From Chryseobacterium sp. VAUSW3 (lineage in GTDB: Bacteria; Bacteroidota; Bacteroidia; Flavobacteriales; Weeksellaceae), in the NCBI RefSeq assembly GCF_002205795.1, contig NZ_NIUY01000002.1, forward strand, positions 744,001-808,000: 64,000 nucleotides of DNA, given 5' to 3'. A program made the translations under genes and the position numbers. Shown piece after piece: positions 25,977-33,385 of this stretch (positions within the stretch are counted from its first letter, which is position 1; each line of letters begins with the position of its first letter). The notes below the pieces were generated by a model that saw only the letters and a program-made list of their open reading frames with translations, had not been told where the DNA came from and ran no database searches.

Positions 25977-26766
25977 TAAATTTAGCTCTAAATGGCCTGA
26001 TAAAATATTTCAGCTTTGAAAATACAAAATAAAAAAGATATTCGGGAAAGTTTATCCGGTTGGTTAGGTACATTTCCCTGATATTTTTTTGAATTCCTTT
26101 TTCCATCTCCTTTAAATTGGCTGAAAGTCCGGAGAATCCAAATGATTTTTTTCCGCCACCAGCATAAACACATCGCTGAGGGAGTAAGTACATTCTGTTA
26201 TGCTTTGAAATTCTCATCCAGAAATTGGCATCTTCTGAATATCTTTGGCTTTCATCAAAGTATCCAGTATTTTCCAGAATCTTTCTTTTAAAAATTGCCG
26301 TTGAAGTTTGTCCGGTAATTTTTATCAATAATCTTTTAAGAGTGATTTCAACTAATTGGTTTTCTGGATTAACAGCATAAGGAAAACCAACTTTTTCATC
26401 ATTCCATAACGACGCCACAAAGTCAGCATTCAACTGGGCATCCATAAGAATCTTCATCTGTCTTGTCGTTTTTTCCGGCAGCCATTCATCATCAGCATCC
26501 AGAAGCGCGATAAATTCTCCTTTTGAAGTCCTCAAGGCACTATTTCTTGCTTTAGAAACACCTGCATTTTCCTGATTGATGAGGATGATGTTCATTTCTG
26601 GATTTTTCTGACGGTAAATTTCTACAATTTCCTGGCTTCTGTCCGTAGATCCGTCATTTACAGCAATAATTTCAAACTCGCCATTCCAAGTCTGATTTTT
26701 AACAGAATCCAGTGCTTTGCCAATAGTTTTTTCGGCATTGTAAATGGGGATAATTATGGAAATCAC
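25969..26766 (-). CDS. Family 2 glycosyltransferase
   Basis: 265 residues with a GT-A fold. The N-terminus ISIIIPIYNAEKTIGKALDS and the nucleotide site AVNDGSTDRSQEIV are canonical GT2. The metal-binding region reads ALLDADDEWLPEKT at about residue 90. The acceptor side, RYSEDANFWMRISKHNRMYLL, includes the ED base motif. It transfers a sugar to a lipid-linked or nascent glycan on the cytoplasmic face. It is the first gene of the four-gene cluster GT2, acyltransferase, epimerase, CgeB-like, read as one minus-strand unit. Confidence 0.92.
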   Translation of the reverse strand: MISIIIPIYNAEKTIGKALDSVKNQTWNGEFEIIAVNDGSTDRSQEIVEIYRQKNPEMNIILINQENAGVSKARNSALRTSKGEFIALLDADDEWLPEKTTRQMKILMDAQLNADFVASLWNDEKVGFPYAVNPENQLVEITLKRLLIKITGQTSTAIFKRKILENTGYFDESQRYSEDANFWMRISKHNRMYLLPQRCVYAGGGKKSFGFSGLSANLKEMEKGIQKNIREMYLTNRINFPEYLFYFVFSKLKYFIRPFRAKFNG

Positions 26767-26820
26767 GTTTGAAATTATTAAAGATAAATATGATCTAAAT
26801 GCAGGTATGACAAACTAAAA

Positions 26821-27432
26821 TTATTCTTTCTCATTATACGGCAGCCTGTTCTGTATCGACCGGCCTAGCGAAATTTCATCGGCGTACTCCAGTTCATCAC
26901 CCACAGAAATCCCGCGGGCGATGGTTGAGAAATTTACTTCAGAATTTTTGAATTTCTTATAAATATAATATGCCGTGGTATCCCCTTCCATGGTTGCGCT
27001 GAGCGCGAAAATAAGCTCTTTGGTGACACCGTTCTCCAGCTTTTTTTCAATAGAAGAAATATTAAGATGATTCGGACCGATTCCTTCCATCGGAGAAATT
27101 TTTCCGCCCAAAACCAAATATTTGCCCCTGTATTTGCCGGTATTTTCAATCGCCATCACATCACGTACATCTTCCACAACGCATATAATTTCCTCATTGC
27201 GCTTTGGATTGGCGCAAATCTCACAAATTTCAGAATCTGAAAAATTATGGCATTCTTTGCAGTATTTGATGTCGGTGACTAACTTTTTCAGTGAATCTCC
27301 GAGTGCGATCGCCTGACTTTCCGGCTGTTTCAGAAGATGCAAAGCAAGCCTCAACGCAGATTTTTTACCAATTCCCGGCAGCCCGGAAATCTCTTCTACA
27401 GCTTTCGCCAAAACTTTACTCGGATAGTCCAT
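26821..27432 (-). CDS. recR: Recombination mediator RecR
   Basis: 203 residues, the usual length. The helix-hairpin-helix [20 protein letters not shown] is followed by a four-Cys zinc finger (C58, C61, C70, C73; [16 protein letters not shown]) and a Toprim domain ([14 protein letters not shown] and the later [12 protein letters not shown]), ending with the Walker-B-like [20 protein letters not shown]. It loads RecA at gaps together with RecO and RecF. Its promoter lies immediately before the start codon. Divergent from the LURP-one gene. Confidence 0.96.
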   Translation of the reverse strand: MDYPSKVLAKAVEEISGLPGIGKKSALRLALHLLKQPESQAIALGDSLKKLVTDIKYCKECHNFSDSEICEICANPKRNEEIICVVEDVRDVMAIENTGKYRGKYLVLGGKISPMEGIGPNHLNISSIEKKLENGVTKELIFALSATMEGDTTAYYIYKKFKNSEVNFSTIARGISVGDELEYADEISLGRSIQNRLPYNEKE

Positions 27433-27436
27433 TCCA

Positions 27437-27467
27437 CAAAAATAAAATTTAATCCCTCAAGATGCAA
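27437..27467 (-). promoter_or_regulatory. Promoter of recR, close to leaderless
   Basis: On the minus strand TTG (27465-27467), a 20-nt spacer, then TATTTTTG (27437-27444). The -7 element ends only 4 nt before the recR ATG, so the transcript should start at or next to the start codon. Confidence 0.7.
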
Positions 27468-27483
27468 GTTTCGCCCCTTTTAT

Positions 27484-27491
27484 TATCTTTG
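27484..27491 (+). promoter_or_regulatory. -7 element of the LURP-one gene
   Basis: TATCTTTG, 14 nt before the ATG at 27506. There is no TTG at the expected -33 position. Confidence 0.45.
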
Positions 27492-27505
27492 GGAAAATTA
27501 AATTA

Positions 27506-28111
27506 ATGGTTCTGAAAAACTTAAATTATCCTCTCAATTTCACCTTTAAAATCACCACACTTTCCAGCGATTTCAATATCACCGACAGAAACGGAAACTA
27601 CGTCGCCTATGTGCGTCAAAAAATGTTTAAACTGAAAGAAGATGTTATCGTTTTCAATAACGAAACCAAATCTCAGGAACTTTTCAGAATAAAAGCAAAC
27701 CAATGGATCGATTTTAACGCTTCTTATGCCATCACCGATGTGCAGTCCGGACAAAATTTCGGAAATCTTGCCAGAAGAGGCATGCGCTCTTTGTGGAAAT
27801 CCCAGTACGACATTGCCGACGAAACCGGCGCAACAAGATACCAAATTAACGAAGACAACGGCTGGATTAAAGTTTTTGACGGACTTATCGGCGAAATTCC
27901 TTTGGTGGGAATGCTTACGGGATACTTCCTGAACCCTTCGTACACTGTAAAAGACAATGCCGGGAAAGAATATTTTAAACTTAAAAAAATGCCTTCACTT
28001 TTTGGCAGGAAATTTCAGCTCGAACGGATTATCGATATCGACGATGAAGACGAATCCCTTGTAGTTCTCAGTTTTCTGATGATGGTGTTGTTGGAAAGAG
28101 ACCGCGGTTAA
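27506..28111 (+). CDS. LURP-one/scramblase-like family protein
   Basis: 201 residues with the Tubby-like closed beta-barrel pattern of the LURP-one-related family: paired strands such as FKITTLSSDFNITDRNGNYV, YVRQKMFKLKEDVIVFNNE and, in the second half, the same layout again around YTVKDNAGKEYFKLKK. A central hydrophobic stretch IGEIPLVGMLTGYF and the C-terminal helix ESLVVLSFLMMVLLER correspond to the buried helix of the barrel. The function in bacteria is unknown; the family is thought to bind lipid or membrane. It is followed 16 nt later by a lipoprotein gene. Confidence 0.7.
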   Translation: MVLKNLNYPLNFTFKITTLSSDFNITDRNGNYVAYVRQKMFKLKEDVIVFNNETKSQELFRIKANQWIDFNASYAITDVQSGQNFGNLARRGMRSLWKSQYDIADETGATRYQINEDNGWIKVFDGLIGEIPLVGMLTGYFLNPSYTVKDNAGKEYFKLKKMPSLFGRKFQLERIIDIDDEDESLVVLSFLMMVLLERDRG

Positions 28112-28127
28112 CTTATAATTTTATGAA

Positions 28128-28628
28128 ATGAAAAAACATATTCTATTTTTTGCACTCTCCACTTTAATCTTTCAGTCCTGTAAAAAAGAAAGCGTAAACT
28201 TAAGTGAAAACACCACTTTAGATGCCACCGTAGCAGTTCCCGAAACTGCCAGTGATACAATAAAGATTGATTCAGGATTAAAACCCGAGTCATTTCCGAT
28301 GCCGGCTGAAGTCGAGGGCTGCTCGTGTTACTTTGGCGAAAACAAAGAACAGTTTGAAAATGAAAACTATGTATATGTGGATGATTATGGTAAAAACGCT
28401 TACTTCAAACTGGGTGGAAAAATGATTAAGATCCCCATAAAAGAAGACGGTTTTGAACCTGAAAATTTCAGCAAAAATTTTGAAAATGCCGATTATAAAG
28501 TCTCCATTACCGGCAGAAAAATAAATGAAATGGATGAAACCATGATGTTCCAGGGATCAATGACGGTGGAAAATGTAAAAACCGGTGAAAAATCAATTTC
28601 CCCAATTTATGGCGAGTGTGGCTGTTAA
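28128..28628 (+). CDS. Lipoprotein of unknown function
   Basis: 166 residues with a lipoprotein signal (lipobox IFQS-C, Cys18). A Thr/Ala/Ser-rich linker follows the anchor. The folded part starts with EGCSCYFGENKEQFENENYV and ends with IYGECGC, leaving paired cysteines at both ends that probably form disulfides in the periplasm. No catalytic motif is recognised. It lies 16 nt downstream of the LURP-one gene and is likely co-transcribed. Confidence 0.65.
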   Translation: MKKHILFFALSTLIFQSCKKESVNLSENTTLDATVAVPETASDTIKIDSGLKPESFPMPAEVEGCSCYFGENKEQFENENYVYVDDYGKNAYFKLGGKMIKIPIKEDGFEPENFSKNFENADYKVSITGRKINEMDETMMFQGSMTVENVKTGEKSISPIYGECGC

Positions 28629-28666
28629 AAAATCTATAAAACGTGAGATTCACGCTTACAAAAATT

Positions 28667-28695
28667 TTGGGAGCGTTTTTTTATTAGTAAATTTG
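28667..28695 (+). promoter_or_regulatory. Promoter of the pepD gene
   Basis: TTG (28667-28669), an 18-nt spacer, TAAATTTG (28688-28695), then 16 nt to the ATG at 28712. Good match to the Bacteroidota pattern. Confidence 0.65.
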
Positions 28696-28711
28696 AGAAA
28701 AATTATACGAT

Positions 28712-30154
28712 ATGACACTTTCACAACTGGAACCTCAGTTGATCTGGAAAAATTTTTCAGCGTTAAATGCGGTTCCAAGACCTTCAAAAAAAGAAGAAAA
28801 AGTAATAGCATTCATTAAAAATTTTGGCGAAAATCTTGGTCTGGAAACTACTGTAGACGAAGTTGGCAACGTCATCATCAAAAAACCGGCAACACCAGGC
28901 ATGGAAGACCGCAAATCTGTCGTTCTGCAGTCTCACCTCGATATGGTTCATCAGAAAAATAACGATGTAAATTTCGATTTCGAGACGATGGGCATCGATA
29001 TGGAAGTTGACGGTGATTGGGTGAAAGCCAAAGGAACTACTTTAGGTGCTGACAACGGCTTGGGCGTTGCCGCAATCATGAGCATCCTGGAAAGCAATGA
29101 TATTCCGCATCCCGCTCTGGAAGCACTTTTTACCATTGATGAAGAAACCGGAATGACCGGCGCAATGGGACTGAAAGCGGGACAGCTTCATGGCGAAATA
29201 CTCTTGAACCTCGACACTGAAGAAGATGATGAAATCGATATCGGCTGTGCCGGAGGAATTGATGTAACCGCAACCCAAACTTACGGTTTGGAGGAAGCAA
29301 AAGGACAAATTGTAAAAATTGAGGTAAAAGGTTTACAGGGCGGCCATTCAGGAATGGATATTATTAAAGGTCTTGGGAATTCAAATGTAATTTTGGGCAG
29401 ACTTCTGTATACAGGACTTTATAACCAAAATATCCAGCTGATTTCCATTGACGGTGGCGGATTGAGAAATGCAATTCCACGGGAAGCTAGCGCAGTTTTA
29501 TCCGTTCGTCATTCCGTAGAGTTTATCGATCAGGTTACCGCTTTGAAAAAAGAAATTCTGGACGAATTTGCGAGCGTAGAAAAAGATTTACACCTCAATA
29601 TCGAAACGTTTTCATCTGCTGAAAAAGCTCTTTCCGAAGAAGATTCCAGGAAAATTATTTTAGCTTTAAAATCCGCACATAATGGGGTATACCGAATGAG
29701 TCCGGATGTTAAAGATTTGGTTGAATCTTCTAACAATATCGCTCGTGTAGAGCTAAAACAAGGCGAGCTTAAAATCCTTAATCTTTCCCGTTCTTCAGTG
29801 GAATCTACGAAATACGCTGTAGCAGAACAGTTGAAATCTGTATTTGAACTGGCCGGAATGAATGTTGAATTCAGCGGTTCTTATCCAGGCTGGAAACCAA
29901 AACCGGGTTCAGAAATCGTGAAGCTCATGGAAAAAATCTACGAAAAAGATTTCGGCTCAAAACCGCAGGTGGTCGCCTGCCATGCAGGATTGGAGTGTGG
30001 GATTATCGGTGCCAATTACCCAGAAATGGAAATGGTAAGTTTTGGCCCAACCATCCGCGGGGCACATTCCCCGGATGAAAGAGCAAATATTCCTTCAACA
30101 CAAAAATTCTGGAAGTTTTTAAAAGAAATCCTTGCAGAAATTCCGAAAAAATAA
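28712..30154 (+). CDS. pepD: Aminoacyl-histidine dipeptidase (beta-Ala-His dipeptidase, M20C)
   Basis: 480 residues, matching PepD in length. The metal-site motifs are all present: QSHLDMVHQ, the bridging Asp in LGADNGLGVAA, the general base pair in IDEETGMTGA, and NLDTEEDDEID. The lid domain (LQGGHSGMDI) and C-terminal PTIRGAHSPDERANI complete the M20C pattern. It is a cytoplasmic di-zinc peptidase that hydrolyses Xaa-His and other dipeptides and takes part in peptide use. It has its own promoter and terminator. Confidence 0.94.
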   Translation: MTLSQLEPQLIWKNFSALNAVPRPSKKEEKVIAFIKNFGENLGLETTVDEVGNVIIKKPATPGMEDRKSVVLQSHLDMVHQKNNDVNFDFETMGIDMEVDGDWVKAKGTTLGADNGLGVAAIMSILESNDIPHPALEALFTIDEETGMTGAMGLKAGQLHGEILLNLDTEEDDEIDIGCAGGIDVTATQTYGLEEAKGQIVKIEVKGLQGGHSGMDIIKGLGNSNVILGRLLYTGLYNQNIQLISIDGGGLRNAIPREASAVLSVRHSVEFIDQVTALKKEILDEFASVEKDLHLNIETFSSAEKALSEEDSRKIILALKSAHNGVYRMSPDVKDLVESSNNIARVELKQGELKILNLSRSSVESTKYAVAEQLKSVFELAGMNVEFSGSYPGWKPKPGSEIVKLMEKIYEKDFGSKPQVVACHAGLECGIIGANYPEMEMVSFGPTIRGAHSPDERANIPSTQKFWKFLKEILAEIPKK

Positions 30155-30164
30155 ACTGGAACTT

Positions 30165-30202
30165 AATATCCAAAATGCGAAAGTGTTTTGGATATTTTTT
30201 TA
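30165..30202 (+). terminator. Rho-independent terminator after pepD
   Basis: Stem AATATCCAAAA with TTTTGGATATT around a 10-nt loop, followed by a T run, 10 nt past the stop. Confidence 0.82.
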
Positions 30203-30255
30203 GAATAGAAAATTTTAAATTCAGATTTTGCTAACTTTAATTCAAAATTAAACCG

Positions 30256-30807
30256 ATGGCCACTTTGAAAATTACTTCCCAAGAAATGCTCTCTACTTTA
30301 CAAAAACGTTTCCTTGAACATATGCACCGCCACACGGATCTGGACTGGCAGAAAATTCATCATAAACTCGAAGGCAATCCTAAAAAGTTGGCTGTTCTTC
30401 AGAAGATGGAAGAAACCGGGGGCGAACCGGATGTGGTAGATTTTGATGAGAAGTCTGGCGAATATATATTTTTCGACTGTGCTGCGGAAAGTCCTAAAGA
30501 ACGAAGAAGTTTCTGCTACGACCGTGACGCGCTCGAAAAAAGGAAGGAAAACAAACCTAAAAACAACGCACTCGACAAAGCTGCTGAGATGGGAATCGAA
30601 ATGCTGACTGAAGAAGATTATAGATATTTACAGACTGTAGGCAGCTTCGATACCAAAACCTCCAGCTGGCTGAAAACTCCGGAAGACATACGCAAACTTG
30701 GCGGAGCGATTTTCGGTGATTTCCGTTACGGAACAGTTTTCATTTACCACAACGGCGCAGAATCCTATTATGCAGCGAGAGGATTCCGCGGAAAACTAAA
30801 AGTTTAG
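30256..30807 (+). CDS. DUF4256 domain protein
   Basis: 183 residues, full length for the family. Conserved blocks are LSTLQKRFLEHMHRH, then EETGGEPDVVDFDEKSGEYI, FFDCAAESPKERRSFCYDR, GIEMLTEEDYRYLQ and the C-terminal FIYHNGAESYYAARGFRG. DUF4256 proteins are cytoplasmic and widespread in Bacteroidota and Firmicutes; the function is unknown. It is a stand-alone gene. Confidence 0.85.
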   Translation: MATLKITSQEMLSTLQKRFLEHMHRHTDLDWQKIHHKLEGNPKKLAVLQKMEETGGEPDVVDFDEKSGEYIFFDCAAESPKERRSFCYDRDALEKRKENKPKNNALDKAAEMGIEMLTEEDYRYLQTVGSFDTKTSSWLKTPEDIRKLGGAIFGDFRYGTVFIYHNGAESYYAARGFRGKLKV

Positions 30808-30828
30808 GAAATTCTTAATTAAGGATTT

Positions 30829-30885
30829 TCGCTGATTGTTCAGATTGGCAGATTTTTAAAGAGAAAAAATCTGTGAAATCAGCGA
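30829..30885. repeat. Nested inverted-repeat intergenic element, copy 1
   Basis: Outer arms TCGCTGATT (30829-30837) and AATCAGCGA (30877-30885) are perfectly complementary. Inner arms CAGATTTTT (30849-30857) and AAAAATCTG (30865-30873) are also perfect, with a 7-nt loop. A diverged copy lies at 41450-41518. Confidence 0.75.
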
Positions 30886-30920
30886 GAGCAGCAATAAAAT
30901 AATCCATAATCCACGAGCCA

Positions 30921-30954
30921 AAAAAATCCCGGAAACTGTTTCCGGGATTTTTTT
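30921..30954. terminator. Bidirectional terminator between the DUF4256 and ferredoxin genes
   Basis: A 15-bp stem (AAAAAATCCCGGAAA with TTTCCGGGATTTTTT) with a 3-nt loop, A and T runs on both sides. Confidence 0.85.
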
Positions 30955-30974
30955 ATATCTGTTATTGAAAAACA

Positions 30975-31307
30975 TTATGGATAAGGCGCAATTGCCACCT
31001 CAAGACCATCAATTTCTTCTGTAATATGAATCTGGCAGCCCAGTCTGGAATTGTCCTGAACATGAAAAGCCTCAGAAAGCATTGCATCTTCTTCATCACC
31101 CATTTCCACCAGTTTTTCTGAACCTTCCAAAACATAAACCTGACAAGATGCGCACATGGCCATTCCACCGCACACACCAATGGTTCCTTCTTCTGCGAGT
31201 TCATAAGACCGGATGACTTCCATGAGGTTCATCGACATATCCGTAGGCGCCACCACCTCATGCGTTTCGCCGTTTCGGTCCGTAATTTTCAAATTGATAT
31301 CCTGCAT
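30975..31307 (-). CDS. [2Fe-2S] ferredoxin
   Basis: 110 residues, adrenodoxin/vertebrate type. The cluster ligands are C-x5-C-x2-C in IGVCGGMAMCASCQVYV (about residues 44-53) and a fourth Cys in SRLGCQIHI (about 90). N-terminal strands include KITDRNGETHEVVA. It carries single electrons in the cytoplasm. The gene lies 6 nt after a ferredoxin-NADP reductase gene in the same direction, so that reductase is its likely electron source. Confidence 0.94.
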   Translation of the reverse strand: MQDINLKITDRNGETHEVVAPTDMSMNLMEVIRSYELAEEGTIGVCGGMAMCASCQVYVLEGSEKLVEMGDEEDAMLSEAFHVQDNSRLGCQIHITEEIDGLEVAIAPYP

Positions 31308-31313
31308 GGTTTC

Positions 31314-32366
31314 TTAATCGATTTTTTTAACAACAGCTTTTTCAGCTTCTTTACGGCTTCCGTCAAAACCGTCTACTCCACTTACCGTTGTATATTTCAA
31401 TACGTATTTTTTACCTGGATTCAGCATATTGTAAACACTTTGGCACATCAAAGTCGCCTCATGGAAACCACATAAAATAAGCTTGAGTTTTCCGGGATAG
31501 GTGTTGATGTCACCAATCGCGTAAACGCCGGGAATATTCGTCTGATAATCTAGTGCGTTGTTCACCACGATTGCATTTTTTTCGATTTCTAATCCCCAGT
31601 TGGCCAAATCTCCAAGTTTTGGCGTAAGACCGAAAAGTGGAATGAAATAATCGGTTTCGATATCAAAAGTTTCTCCTTCTTTTTCAACAGTAATCGCAGA
31701 AACCTGGCCTTCACCTTTAATTCCGGTCACTTCGGCTGGAGTTACCAATCGGATTTTACCCTGATCTTTTAGTGCCTGAACTTTTTCAACAGAATCCAGC
31801 GCACCTCGGAACTCATTTCTTCTATGAATCAAGGTAACTTCGCTTGCAACATTGGCGAGAAAGATACTCCAGTCCAGCGCAGAATCTCCGCCTCCAGCAA
31901 TCACCACTTTTTTATTTCGGAAATGTTCAGGTTCCTTTACAAAATATTCAACCCCTTTCTCTTCATAATCACCAATATTGTTGATGTTAGGTTTTCTAGG
32001 TTCGAAAGTTCCCAATCCGCCAGCAATCGCTACGGCTTTCGCACGGTGTACCGTTCCTTTGTTGGTTACAACTTCAAAAGTTCCGTCTTCCAGTTTTGTT
32101 AAAGTCTGCGCAGTTTCTCCTAAAGTGAATCCCGGCTGAAACTGCTTGATCTGCTCCATCAGATTATCTACAAGATCACCGGCATTAATTGATGGAAATC
32201 CCGGAATATCGAAAATAGGTTTTTTAGGATAAAGCTCGGTTAACTGACCGCCCGGTTGTGGCAACGCGTCGATTAAATGACATTTCATTTTAAGTAAACC
32301 TGCTTCAAAAACAGCAAAAAGCCCTGTAGGTCCCGCTCCTATAATCAATATATCGCTTGTAATCAT
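31314..32366 (-). CDS. Ferredoxin-NADP reductase, thioredoxin-reductase-like (FNR type 2)
   Basis: 350 residues. The FAD site is IIGAGPTGLFAVFEAGLL near the N-terminus, with the PGGQLTELYPKKPIFDIPG region in place of a TrxR. The NADPH site is VIAGGGDSALDWSIFLAN followed by IHRRNEFRGA. The second FAD motif is GVYAIGDINTYPGKLKLIL. The redox-active CxxC of thioredoxin reductase is absent, which places it with the TrxR-like ferredoxin/flavodoxin-NADP reductases. It transfers electrons between NADPH and the [2Fe-2S] ferredoxin encoded 6 nt downstream. Confidence 0.94.
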   Translation of the reverse strand: MITSDILIIGAGPTGLFAVFEAGLLKMKCHLIDALPQPGGQLTELYPKKPIFDIPGFPSINAGDLVDNLMEQIKQFQPGFTLGETAQTLTKLEDGTFEVVTNKGTVHRAKAVAIAGGLGTFEPRKPNINNIGDYEEKGVEYFVKEPEHFRNKKVVIAGGGDSALDWSIFLANVASEVTLIHRRNEFRGALDSVEKVQALKDQGKIRLVTPAEVTGIKGEGQVSAITVEKEGETFDIETDYFIPLFGLTPKLGDLANWGLEIEKNAIVVNNALDYQTNIPGVYAIGDINTYPGKLKLILCGFHEATLMCQSVYNMLNPGKKYVLKYTTVSGVDGFDGSRKEAEKAVVKKID

Positions 32367-32474
32367 TGATGATTTTTTAAAAAAATTAATTTGGCAAATT
32401 TAAGAAAAATAAAAGAACAGCGGGTTGCATAAGAGTGAGAAATGTCAGTTTAAAAGCTATTGAAATCAATGTTT

Positions 32475-32482
32475 TATATTTG
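32475..32482 (+). promoter_or_regulatory. -7 element of the DUF3108 gene
   Basis: TATATTTG, 27 nt before the ATG at 32510. It supports the short start over an in-frame start at 32435, which lies upstream of this promoter. Confidence 0.55.
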
Positions 32483-32509
32483 TGGCAAATTTTTTGCAAA
32501 ACTATCCGC

Positions 32510-33277
32510 ATGAAAAAGATTTTAAGTGTATTCTCACTCTTATTTTTTGTATTGGGTTTCTCCCAAAAACTCGATAACATACAGTCCGGCGAAGTCTTAA
32601 ATTATCGCATACATTATGGATTACTCAATGCTGGTACCGCTACATTAAGCACTTTAAAAACTACATACAAAGGCCAGCCCCATTTCCATGTAAAAGGATA
32701 TGGACGCACCAATGGGGCAGTTCGTGCATTCTTTAAGGTAGAAGACCGCTACGAAAGCTATATCAATTACAATACAGGACTCCCAAGTTTTTATGTAAGA
32801 AATGTACAGGAAGGCGGTTATACCCAACACCTCGAAGCACTGTTTAATCATAATAATTACACCGTTTTACTTACGGACAAGGAAAAGAACACCTCACGGA
32901 GTCTAAAATCTGTGAAAGGAGTTCAGGACATGCTGTCTGCTTTTTATTATTTGAGAAGTCTGGATTCCACCGATCTGCGAGTTGGGAGCGTAAAAAAACT
33001 TAATGTTTGGATTGATGATGAAATGTTCCCTTTCCAGATTAAAGTGGTGGGCACAGAAAACATAAAAACCAAATTCGGAACCATCAACACGCTGAAAATT
33101 GTTCCTCAAGTAATGAGTGGCCGGGTTTTTAAAGACAAAGAGGGGGTAACCCTATGGGTAAGTAACGACCGAAACTATGTTCCAATAGCTATTAAAGCGG
33201 AGCTGGTCGTAGGTTCGCTTAAGGCAAGTATTGATTCTTTCAGAAATGTAAAATACCCGCTCAACTTTACAAAATAG
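32510..33277 (+). CDS. DUF3108 domain exported protein
   Basis: 255 residues from MKKILSVFSLLFFVLGFSQK, a clean signal peptide. A longer frame from 32435 would begin before the promoter. The mature part has the DUF3108 pattern: GEVLNYRIHYGLLNAGTATL, then FFKVEDRYESYINYNTGLPS, DMLSAFYYLRSLD and the C-terminal GVTLWVSNDRNYVPIAIKAE. The predicted fold is an all-beta periplasmic domain related to LolA-like folds. The function is unknown. It is a single gene with its own promoter and a strong terminator. Confidence 0.85.
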   Translation: MKKILSVFSLLFFVLGFSQKLDNIQSGEVLNYRIHYGLLNAGTATLSTLKTTYKGQPHFHVKGYGRTNGAVRAFFKVEDRYESYINYNTGLPSFYVRNVQEGGYTQHLEALFNHNNYTVLLTDKEKNTSRSLKSVKGVQDMLSAFYYLRSLDSTDLRVGSVKKLNVWIDDEMFPFQIKVVGTENIKTKFGTINTLKIVPQVMSGRVFKDKEGVTLWVSNDRNYVPIAIKAELVVGSLKASIDSFRNVKYPLNFTK

Positions 33278-33295
33278 ACTTCATAACTACATAAT

Positions 33296-33325
33296 AAAAC
33301 CGGAGAAATCCGGTTTTTTTTTTTT
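33296..33325 (+). terminator. Rho-independent terminator after the DUF3108 gene
   Basis: Stem AAAACCGGA with TCCGGTTTT around a GAAA tetraloop, followed by a long T run. Confidence 0.87.
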
Positions 33326-33385
33326 GCTTTTTGATGTAACAAAATTTCTGTTTTCGTTGTCTTATTACAAAACAACTAAAACACC

